Part shown: piece after piece, positions 8,499-14,089 of the stretch | Layout of the letters: each line of letters opens with the position of its first letter | How positions within the stretch are numbered: position 1 is the stretch's first letter | Source of the DNA: an uncultured Lachnospiraceae bacterium | GTDB lineage: Bacteria; Bacillota; Clostridia; Lachnospirales; Lachnospiraceae | Length of the DNA stretch: 14,089 bases | NCBI GenBank assembly: GCA_934434905.1 | Contig: CAKSAI010000056.1 | Coordinates: forward strand, 1-14,089 | Direction: 5' to 3' | Notes under the pieces: generated by a model | The model's input: only the letters and a program-made list of their open reading frames with translations | Database searches by the model: none | What the model was told of the DNA's origin: nothing | Position numbers and translations under genes: made by a program

Positions 8499-9020
8499 TT
8501 AAAAACGCTCAATCAATTTACATCTCTTCAGCCATTCCCGCTGCTTGCGGTAATCCGGCAGGATTTCCCCGACCAGGTCCCAGAAGGCTTTGGAGTGATT
8601 CATTTCCTTAAGATGGCACAGCTCATGCACCACCACATAATCCAGCACCTCCATAGGTGCCAGGACAAGGCGCCAGTTGAAATTCAGATTCGCCTTGCTG
8701 CTGCAGCTGCCCCAGCGGCTTCGCACATCCTTGATCCGGATACTGTTCACTGGCTTTCCGATCTGCTTCCTATAGAATTCCACACGCTCCGGAATGATCC
8801 GGCATGCACGCGCACAGTACCACTCCAGAACAGCCTTCCTTACAGTAGCAGGATCTGTCTTCGCCGTCAGGACCAAAAGTCGCTCTCCAACAAGCTGAAT
8901 GCCCGGCTTTCGGTAGGATGGGTATTGACGAACCTCTAATATGTAATCCTGACCCAGGTAGGGAAGAATATCTCCGCTTTTGTAGCCGGGCTTTCTATCC
9001 TCTCGCTGCTGCGACTGCAT
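8499..9020 (-). CDS. YgjP-like zinc metallopeptidase (M48/DUF45 type), short N-terminus
   Basis: The 173-residue product carries the zinc motif HELCH (132-136) with the third ligand probably in MNHSKAFW (His 142). Just before it is the family-typical RIKDVRSRWGSCSSKANLNFNWRL block. These mark the YgjP/SprT-like 'WLM' metallopeptidases of unclear cellular role. Clostridial relatives usually have about 50-60 more residues at the N-terminus (a beta-rich segment). Here the frame is closed by the mscL stop codon, in frame and only one codon away, so it cannot be extended. The ATG at 9020 has GAGGAG nine bases upstream, inside the end of mscL. It is probably co-transcribed with mscL and perhaps with the trehalase-family gene 55 bases downstream. 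Confidence 0.85.
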   Translation of the reverse strand: MQSQQREDRKPGYKSGDILPYLGQDYILEVRQYPSYRKPGIQLVGERLLVLTAKTDPATVRKAVLEWYCARACRIIPERVEFYRKQIGKPVNSIRIKDVRSRWGSCSSKANLNFNWRLVLAPMEVLDYVVVHELCHLKEMNHSKAFWDLVGEILPDYRKQREWLKRCKLIERF

Positions 9021-9023
9021 CCT

Positions 9024-9461
9024 TTACTCCTCATCCTCAATAACAGAAGTACAATGCGGACATCTGGTGGCGTCGATGGCGATCTCACTCTTACAGTAGG
9101 GGCATTTCTTGGTGGTAGGTGCCGGCTTCTCCTCCTTCTTGGCGAAGCGATCATTGACAGCGTTGATGCCCTTCACCAGGCAGAAAATAACGAATGCCGT
9201 GATCAGAAAGTTGATGACTGCCGTAATAAAATTACCATAGCACAGAACCGGCGCGTTCTCTCCGACCCCCAGCTTCAACACCAGGTTGGAAAAGTCCGTT
9301 CCGCCGAAGATTCCAAGGATCGGCGTCAGGATATCCTGATTCAGGGACGTTACGATGGCAGTGAATGCGCCACCTACGATCACACCGACCGCCATATCCA
9401 TTACGTTTCCTCTGGTAATAAATTTCTTGAATTCACTCATGAATCCCTTTCCCTTTTTCAC
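9024..9461 (-). CDS. mscL: Large-conductance mechanosensitive channel MscL with C-terminal zinc ribbon
   Basis: MscL opens under membrane tension to release solutes after osmotic downshock. The N-terminal FKKFITRGNVMDMAVGVIVGGAFTAIV is diagnostic, with membrane segments at about 22-42 and 77-99. I chose the GTG at 9461 because AAGGAGG lies eight bases upstream; this gives 145 residues. An ATG at 9440 is possible, and the more upstream start at 9503 falls in a palindrome. Instead of the usual short helical bundle the C-terminus carries four cysteines, CPYC (120-123) and CPHC (134-137), spaced as a zinc ribbon, and ends EDEE. The next gene, a metallopeptidase, begins three bases after the stop in the same frame. 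Confidence 0.93.
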   Translation of the reverse strand: MKKGKGFMSEFKKFITRGNVMDMAVGVIVGGAFTAIVTSLNQDILTPILGIFGGTDFSNLVLKLGVGENAPVLCYGNFITAVINFLITAFVIFCLVKGINAVNDRFAKKEEKPAPTTKKCPYCKSEIAIDATRCPHCTSVIEDEE

Positions 9462-9484
9462 TTTTGTTTCCTCCTTGTATTTTA

Positions 9485-9500
9485 TCTGCCGGCCGGCAGA
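9485..9500. repeat. Perfect 16-bp palindrome upstream of mscL
   Basis: TCTGCCGGCCGGCAGA is fully self-complementary and lies 24 bases upstream of the mscL GTG, just before its ribosome binding site and next to a TAAAAT. It is GC-rich in an A/T-rich gap. No T run follows on the minus strand. It may be a protein-binding site or a mRNA hairpin. Confidence 0.45.
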
Positions 9501-9530
9501 CATTTTCTATGGTTTCCTTCCGTCATTCAC

Positions 9531-10349
9531 CTACAGGCAAATGATCTTCTGCGGTTTCCTGCTCCTTAATTTCGGCTCTGATACCCAGGTTTTTACTGTC
9601 TGCTCCTTGATAAACCGAACAAACCCATCCAGCTTCTCCGTCTGGTCAAACACAGACAAGGCCAGATAATACGTCTCCTTATCCTCCTCATGGATAACGG
9701 TCGGCGGCATATTGTGAATCATCAGAAAATAATTCATCAGCGTCCTGCCCGTCCTTCCATTTCCATCGGCAAAGGGATGTATATTCTCAAAATTGCAATG
9801 AAAATATGCGGCGGCGGTAAGAATCCTATCGTGCAAAGCCCGCACTTCATCTACTGTCCCCCCACACTCATAACGGCTTTCATCCGCTACTTCATCACAC
9901 AGAAATCTCACCTCACCATCCACATCCTCCGGCAGCACACCTGCATTACTCCCTACGCCATAATAATTCTTCTTATAGCTTCCCGGACGCTCTCCTTTTA
10001 TCCATCGGCTCTCATCATAACATCCCTGATTCAGAAAATAATGGACGTCGCATACAAGTTCCGGTGTGATTTTCTGCCTTTGCACAATCTTTTCCTTCAG
10101 ATATTCATAACACACCTTCTGATTCTGCGTCTCGAAGATCGCCCGCAAATCACCAGTGTAATTCATGACTTTGCCATTTTCAAAGATCTCTCTGGTCTGA
10201 TGCAGCGATACCCCCGCTCCTTCGATCCGGTTGGAGTGATACGCAAAAAGAATACGGTAATTGGACAATGCCGTATCCAGATCCGCAATGGTATCAATCC
10301 TGCGCTCCTGCCATCTCTTTACAATATCCTCATAGGAAATATCCGTCAT
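9531..10349 (-). CDS. Fic-domain protein with N-terminal inhibitory motif
   Basis: Fic proteins usually transfer AMP from ATP to protein side chains. The 272-residue product has the complete motif HPFADGNGRTGR (191-202), with catalytic His and the phosphate-binding loop, so it should be active. Near the N-terminus HSNRIEG (38-44) fits the inhibitory (S/T)xxxE(G/N) motif, whose Glu blocks the ATP pocket. This marks a class II Fic, self-inhibited, needing no separate antitoxin; none is seen next to it. The start is the ATG at 10349, with GGAGGG five bases upstream; a GTG four codons earlier is less likely because it overlaps that site. A promoter with a perfect inverted repeat lies directly upstream. 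The targets are unknown. Confidence 0.92.
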   Translation of the reverse strand: MTDISYEDIVKRWQERRIDTIADLDTALSNYRILFAYHSNRIEGAGVSLHQTREIFENGKVMNYTGDLRAIFETQNQKVCYEYLKEKIVQRQKITPELVCDVHYFLNQGCYDESRWIKGERPGSYKKNYYGVGSNAGVLPEDVDGEVRFLCDEVADESRYECGGTVDEVRALHDRILTAAAYFHCNFENIHPFADGNGRTGRTLMNYFLMIHNMPPTVIHEEDKETYYLALSVFDQTEKLDGFVRFIKEQTVKTWVSEPKLRSRKPQKIICL

Positions 10350-10373
10350 GCTTCCCTCCACAATCCCGAAAGA

Positions 10374-10414
10374 AAATGCGTTATAATCGCCTGCTCAACC
10401 ATTATAACGCATTT
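10374..10414. promoter_or_regulatory. Perfect 14-bp inverted repeat at the fic promoter
   Basis: AAATGCGTTATAAT (10374-10387) and ATTATAACGCATTT (10401-10414) are exact inverted copies separated by 13 bases. The right arm contains the TATAAT -10 box of the minus-strand fic promoter. The left arm lies in the start of the transcript. Symmetry this long at a -10 box is typical of an operator. Alternatively, on the minus strand the hairpin is followed by TTCTTTC and could act as the terminator of the BMP operon ending at 10460. Confidence 0.6.
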
Positions 10415-10430
10415 CCGGTAGAAATCTCAA
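10401..10430 (-). promoter_or_regulatory. Candidate fic promoter
   Basis: On the minus strand TTGAGA (10425-10430) precedes TATAAT (10401-10406) by 18 bases. Five of six -35 bases and all -10 bases match consensus. Transcription would start near 10394, about 45 bases before the fic start codon. Confidence 0.6.
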
Positions 10431-10459
10431 TATCTTTGTTGAAAAATATTTAGTCCGAT

Positions 10460-11587
10460 TTACTTCACCGAATCCACCGTCACAACCTCCGTGGGAAGCT
10501 CCGATGCATCCTTGGCAGCCGTATCGCCCAACACCTTGATGGTGCCGTCCTTCAATCCTGCATACAGCTTATTATACTGGCTCTTATCAAAGGTCTTGAA
10601 CTTGGAGGTAGCCATCGGAAGCTGGATTCCGTCCACCTTGGCATCCAAGGTCACCGATTTTCCGCCTACAAATGTGCCTGCATAATAATCTGACACTGCG
10701 TTGTATACGGAATCGCCCAGGTTCTTCATGGCCGACGTGATAACCGTGGCTGACTCTACTGACTGATCCACATCCACACCGATAACCACAGCTCCAGCCG
10801 TCTCAGCAGCCTTCATCACTGAATTGCCGACACCGCCGCCACAGGCGAAGATACACTGAACTCCTTCATTGTACCAGGCAGCAGCCTTGGCATTGTTCTC
10901 CGGAGAAGCATCAAAATTGCCTACATAGGTATACTTCACCGAGACCTCACCTTTGGCGAATCCAAGCTCCTTGGCAGCCGCATCCGCGCCCTGGACAAAG
11001 CCATAGCCGAACCGAACCACTGCCGGAACTGCTATTCCGCCCATGAAACCAAGCTTATGATAGCCTTCCACAACCGCTGCATAGCCTGCCAGATAACCGG
11101 CCTGCTCCTCTGCATAGAAAACAGACAGTACATTTTTCTCAATGTTATTATTGTCTTTCCCATCGGTAGGCGCAGCATCGATCAGAATAAAGGTGATATC
11201 CGGATATTTTGTCTGGGCCTGGTAGATTGGTTTCTCAAATAAGAAGCCCGGTGTCACGATGACCTTGGCTCCGCCCTTCACCGCCAGATCGATGGCCGTC
11301 ATACATGCCTTGTCGGACTTCTCGGTGGGCTTGTAATATTTACAACTGATCTTCTTCTCATCTGCATATTTCTTCAGACCTTCCCAGGAGCCCTGGTTGA
11401 AGGATTTATCGTCGATGGTTCCCACATCGGTGATCAGAGCCAGTTCATACTTGCCATCCTTGCCGGTCTCACCTTCCATATTCGTTTCCTTCTCTGTGCT
11501 TTTTCCCTGTGTGCCCGGCTTCTGCGCGCAAGCAGTAAGCCCTACGGCCATAATGGCTGCCAACATAATACTGACGATCTTCTTCAT
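10460..11587 (-). CDS. BMP-family nucleoside-binding lipoprotein of an ABC transporter
   Basis: This is the substrate-binding lipoprotein (BmpA/PnrA/Med family) of a nucleoside importer. From the ATG at 11587 the 375-residue product opens with a lipoprotein signal, KKIVSIMLAAIMAVGLTAC, with the lipobox Cys at residue 20, followed by a Thr/Glu/Gly-rich linker. Family hallmarks are ITDVGTIDDKSFNQGSWEG, PGFLFEKPIYQAQ, FYAEEQAGYLAGY, KLGFMGGIAVPAVVRFGYGF and FACGGGVG followed by GVDVDQS. The DD/N and VDVD positions correspond to ligand contacts in PnrA. GGAGAGG lies just before the start; the ATG at 11599 is less likely. It follows two permease genes and an ATPase gene on the same strand. The 247-base gap before it, with no clear promoter, might hold a processing or control site allowing higher expression than the membrane parts. 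Confidence 0.93.
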   Translation of the reverse strand: MKKIVSIMLAAIMAVGLTACAQKPGTQGKSTEKETNMEGETGKDGKYELALITDVGTIDDKSFNQGSWEGLKKYADEKKISCKYYKPTEKSDKACMTAIDLAVKGGAKVIVTPGFLFEKPIYQAQTKYPDITFILIDAAPTDGKDNNNIEKNVLSVFYAEEQAGYLAGYAAVVEGYHKLGFMGGIAVPAVVRFGYGFVQGADAAAKELGFAKGEVSVKYTYVGNFDASPENNAKAAAWYNEGVQCIFACGGGVGNSVMKAAETAGAVVIGVDVDQSVESATVITSAMKNLGDSVYNAVSDYYAGTFVGGKSVTLDAKVDGIQLPMATSKFKTFDKSQYNKLYAGLKDGTIKVLGDTAAKDASELPTEVVTVDSVK

Positions 11588-11602
11588 ATACCTCTCCATT
11601 CT

Positions 11603-11615
11603 CCGCCAAAGGCGG
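11603..11615 (-). promoter_or_regulatory. Small GC hairpin next to the BMP ribosome binding site
   Basis: CCGCC (11603-11607) and GGCGG (11611-11615) form a 5-bp stem with a 3-base loop immediately before the GGAGAGG that serves the BMP lipoprotein gene. It is close enough to influence ribosome access or mRNA stability. No function is shown. Confidence 0.35.
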
Positions 11616-11631
11616 TTTCCCTGATTTCAGA

Positions 11632-11664
11632 CAATAGAATGTTTTCAAAACACGTTTTCTATTG
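11632..11664 (-). repeat. Hairpin CAATAGAA/TTCTATTG in the BMP leader
   Basis: CAATAGAA (11632-11639) and TTCTATTG (11657-11664) are complementary, with a further inner TGTTTT/AAAACA pairing at 11640-11652. It lies in the 247-base gap between the second permease and the BMP gene. No T run follows on the minus strand, so it could stabilise the downstream mRNA or bind a regulator. Confidence 0.4.
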
Positions 11665-11707
11665 TATGCCTGCCATAATGACCGCTTCCTTCAACAACCT
11701 TTCAGCC

Positions 11708-11773
11708 CACTCATCCTTTCGATCACTCATTCCTTCTATCTACCTATTCTTTCGATCCACCCATTCCTTCTTA
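11708..11773. repeat. Two degenerate tandem repeats of about 33 bases before the BMP gene
   Basis: Segments 11708-11739 and 11741-11773 align with one gap and a few mismatches. They share CTTTCGATC followed by CATTCCTTCT in the same spacing. On the minus strand an AAAGGAGGTG (11778-11787) precedes them. No gene that I can support lies in 11600-11834; a 23-codon frame starting at 11730 is discussed as a finding. Confidence 0.45.
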
Positions 11774-11834
11774 ACACCACCTCCTTTCATCAACGTGTCC
11801 TCTGCAGCAATTTTCGTCCGCCGCACCACGCTCC

Positions 11835-12788
11835 TTACCTTCCTCCCTGATCGTATGGGATTCCCTCTGCTCTGGGTGCCTGGGAGTTCTTCGATAAGAA
11901 CGCCAGCACAACCAACGTGGCGACATACGGGATCATTTTATATACCTCGTTAGGAAGCGGAAGGCTCTTTAATACCGGGATTGCCGAATACGCGCTGGCC
12001 AGCGTCTTAATGATCCCGAAGAAGAAAGCCGCCAGCAGGATCTTGCCGCTCCGCCACTGGCCGAAGATCAGTACAGCCAGCGCCAGAAATCCATACCCTG
12101 CCACACTTGCATTGAAATTGGTGGAGGTCGGTATCACGAAGGTCAGACCGCCAATCCCCGCCAGTACACCGGAAATGATAACGCCTGCATAGCGGATCCG
12201 TGCCACTTTAACGCCCACAGAATCTGCCGCGCCCGGATGTTCGCCGCATGCCCGAAGCCGCAGTCCGAACCGCGTCCGCCTGATGACAAAGGCTGCCGCC
12301 AGGAAGATCAGAATTCCAAGATAGGTGGTGATATAACAATTCTGAAACAGCATAGGCCCCAATACCGGGATGCTCCCCAGCACCGGAACATGCCCGATCC
12401 GAAAGGTATCCGCAAAGGGTATCTGCTGCACCCCCTGGATCATCCGTGCCGCAAAGATGGCAAATGCCGGTGCGAACATATTCAATGCCGTGCCGCTGAT
12501 GGTCTGATCCGCCTTCATATTCACAGCCGCGAAGGCATGCAGCAGAGAGAACAGGCCGCCCGCAGTACCTGCCACCAGGATTGCCAGCAGCAACAGCCCC
12601 TGCCCGCTCATCACATTTTCAAACACGTTGATGAAGAAGATCCCGGCAAAGGCGCCCATCACCATAATACCTTCCAGGGCGATGTTGATGACGCCGCTCC
12701 GTTCCGAATACATTCCGCCGATCGCCACGATCAGAAGCGGTATCGCAAAAAACATGGTCTGCTGTACAACAAAGTACAAGATATTCAT
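11835..12788 (-). CDS. Nucleoside ABC transporter permease, NupQ/YufQ type
   Basis: This is the second membrane subunit of the BMP-type nucleoside importer. The 317-residue protein is strongly hydrophobic, with about eight to ten membrane segments. It opens with the family-typical AIPLLIVAIGGMYSERSGVINIALEGIMVMGAF. The cytoplasmic loop LRACGEHPGAADSVGVKVARIRYAGVI is the ATPase-coupling EAA-like loop. The ATG at 12788 overlaps the stop of the preceding permease by four bases (ATGA), with GAGGGGGAC eight bases upstream, so translation is coupled. The length is normal. Specificity for nucleosides is inferred from the family and the adjacent BMP protein. Confidence 0.92.
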   Translation of the reverse strand: MNILYFVVQQTMFFAIPLLIVAIGGMYSERSGVINIALEGIMVMGAFAGIFFINVFENVMSGQGLLLLAILVAGTAGGLFSLLHAFAAVNMKADQTISGTALNMFAPAFAIFAARMIQGVQQIPFADTFRIGHVPVLGSIPVLGPMLFQNCYITTYLGILIFLAAAFVIRRTRFGLRLRACGEHPGAADSVGVKVARIRYAGVIISGVLAGIGGLTFVIPTSTNFNASVAGYGFLALAVLIFGQWRSGKILLAAFFFGIIKTLASAYSAIPVLKSLPLPNEVYKMIPYVATLVVLAFLSKNSQAPRAEGIPYDQGGR

Positions 12789-13870
12789 AGCCGTCCCCCT
12801 CTCTTCTGAAGCTTATGGATCACATTCTTAAACAACAGCGACAGTGCCCCGCAGTATATGATCGCCGCAATGATCATATCAATGACCTCAGGAGCGAAAT
12901 CATAGAGCTGCATGTTGTTTCCGCCTACCGTGATATGTCCGATAAACAGGCCTGCAAAAAGGATCCCGATGGGATTCGAGAGTCCCAGGAGTGCAATGGA
13001 TATCCCGGCAAAGCCCTCCGGCGCGATGATATCAAGAACCTGCAGGTACTTTCCGGAGCCTGCCAGATACAGAAGCGCTCCGCCCAGCCCGGCGAGGCCC
13101 CCGGAGATTACCATGGACAGTACGATGTTTTTCCCGGCATTGATTCCCGCATAGATACTGGCGTTCCGGTTCTTCCCGCAGGCCTTCAGCTCATATCCGA
13201 ATACCGTCTTATTCAAAACGATATAGATCAGTATCACGAAGACAATCACGATAAGGATCCCGGCATTGATATCTGAGCCCGGAAACAGCTTATCCAGCCC
13301 TGCCTTGGGCAGATTCGCCGTCTCAGCCACAGGCAGGGACTGATTTTTCAGCGGGTCATATAGAGTTTCCCGAACCAGTAAGCTCACCAGATACGTACTG
13401 ATATAGTTCATCATGATAGAGGCGATAACCTCATTCACGTTCCGGTATGCCTTCAGTATCCCGGGGATCAGCCCCCAGAGCGCCCCTGCCAGGACAGCCG
13501 CCAGCAGCGCCGCGAGACAGTGAAGCCCCGCCGGAAGAAATGTCCACTTCACACCCACATAGACGGCCGCGAAGGCCCCCGCCGCAAACTGCCCGGCAGC
13601 CCCGATGTTGAAAAGCCCTGTCTGAAATGCAAAGCCCACCGAAAGCCCCGTCATGATAATGGGCGTCGCTATGTAGAGCATCTGCCCAATCCCCGGAATT
13701 CCATCCGTGAAGCCGCCCTGGAGGATCATAAAGAATCCGCCGATTGCCTGTCCCGGATTACTGATCACGAGGATGATTAAGCCAAACAGCAGTCCACAAA
13801 GAATCGCCAGGATGGATGAGCAGAAGCTTATCATGCCTTCCCCCTGCCAAAAATGTCTTTTATACTTCAT
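12785..13870 (-). CDS. Nucleoside ABC transporter permease, NupP/YufP type
   Basis: This is the first membrane subunit of the importer, 361 residues, with about eight to ten membrane segments after a short basic N-terminus (MKYKRHFWQGEG). Typical blocks are TGLSVGFAFQTGLFNIGAAGQF, NVNEVIASIMMNYI and the coupling loop LKACGKNRNASIYAGINAGKNIVL. The ATG at 13870 overlaps the ATPase stop by four bases, and AAGGGGTG lies seven bases upstream. The ATPase, two permeases and BMP protein in this order form one operon whose promoter lies right of the window. Confidence 0.92.
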   Translation of the reverse strand: MKYKRHFWQGEGMISFCSSILAILCGLLFGLIILVISNPGQAIGGFFMILQGGFTDGIPGIGQMLYIATPIIMTGLSVGFAFQTGLFNIGAAGQFAAGAFAAVYVGVKWTFLPAGLHCLAALLAAVLAGALWGLIPGILKAYRNVNEVIASIMMNYISTYLVSLLVRETLYDPLKNQSLPVAETANLPKAGLDKLFPGSDINAGILIVIVFVILIYIVLNKTVFGYELKACGKNRNASIYAGINAGKNIVLSMVISGGLAGLGGALLYLAGSGKYLQVLDIIAPEGFAGISIALLGLSNPIGILFAGLFIGHITVGGNNMQLYDFAPEVIDMIIAAIIYCGALSLLFKNVIHKLQKRGGRL

Positions 13871-14089
13871 ACGTTCACACCCCTTTTCACCCCGGCCATA
13901 TACAGGCCAAGCTCCTCCACAGTTACCTCCTTCGGATCTACATCTGCTACGATCTCCCCTTCATACATCACCAGGATCCGGTCGCTTAGGTTCATCACCT
14001 CGTCCAGCTCCAGTGACACCAGAAGCACCGCCTTTCCATTATCCCGCTGGGCGATCAGTTGTCGGTGGACATAATCGATGGCTCCAACA
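13867..14089 (-). CDS. ABC transporter ATP-binding protein, NupO/YufO type, C-terminal end
   Basis: The last 73 codons of the importer's ATPase are present; the rest lies beyond the right edge. The visible part begins in the D-loop region (VGAIDYVHRQLIAQRD). It continues through KAVLLVSLELDEVMNLSDRILVMYEGEIVA, the end of a nucleotide-binding domain. The usual switch His is replaced by Ser (LLVSLELDE), which is normal in the second domain of sugar-type double ATPases. This therefore should be the C-terminal half of a two-domain protein of about 500 residues. It ends with a four-base overlap with the permease start. Confidence 0.88.
   Translation of the reverse strand, partial: VGAIDYVHRQLIAQRDNGKAVLLVSLELDEVMNLSDRILVMYEGEIVADVDPKEVTVEELGLYMAGVKRGVNV

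Noticed and set aside
9690..10421. 243-residue plus-strand frame opposite fic
   Set aside because: It is antisense to a well-supported Fic gene, has no binding site or recognisable motif, and its composition is that of a shadow frame.
11659..11730. 23-residue small protein as an annotated gene
   Set aside because: The GAAGGA sits directly against the ATG, its start falls within a degenerate repeat, and there is no comparative support; kept only as part of a finding.

Overview
The window looks like chromosomal DNA of a Gram-positive clostridium, most likely a Lachnospiraceae member. The grounds are strong AGGAGG-type ribosome binding sites, moderate GC with A/T-rich spacers, the eno-secG-rnr-smpB gene order, a BMP/Nup nucleoside ABC operon, and an N-terminal protein fragment that closely resembles clostridial Wadjet JetA. 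Species cannot be named from sequence alone.

Layout: (1) Bases 1-2423 are an accessory block. A minus-strand gene running off the left edge encodes the N-terminus of a JetA-like Wadjet (anti-plasmid SMC) subunit. Its promoter is sharp (TTGACC-17-TATAAT) and an imperfect palindrome covers the -35. Divergent from it is a 578-residue regulator with two helix-turn-helix segments and a large unrecognised C-terminal region, the only convincing plus-strand gene. (2) 2464-5416 hold smpB, rnr (RNase R) and secG, all on the minus strand. rnr and smpB overlap by 53 bases, and a terminator-like hairpin separates secG from rnr. ssrA (tmRNA), a common next neighbour of smpB, does not follow; the accessory block abuts smpB instead. 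(3) 5502-5660 is a roughly 160-base, highly structured non-coding element with 11-bp terminal inverted repeats between secG and eno. Read on the minus strand it ends in a T run, so it may also terminate eno. (4) 5663-6967 is enolase. (5) 7227-8443 is a GH37 trehalase-family gene broken by one missing base. (6) 8499-10349 hold a YgjP-like metallopeptidase, an MscL channel with a C-terminal zinc ribbon, and a Fic protein. A perfect 14-bp inverted repeat lies at the Fic promoter. (7) 10460-14089 hold a BMP lipoprotein, two permeases and the C-terminal end of a sugar-type ABC ATPase. Together they form a nucleoside uptake operon reading leftward with 4-base overlaps.

How they work together: secG/rnr/smpB/eno are housekeeping genes (protein export, RNA decay, ribosome rescue, glycolysis). 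The Nup-type operon imports nucleosides. The Wadjet fragment with its divergent regulator is the defence-related part. The most interesting unexplained items are the regulator with its operator-like repeats, the structured element downstream of eno, and the Fic promoter palindrome.
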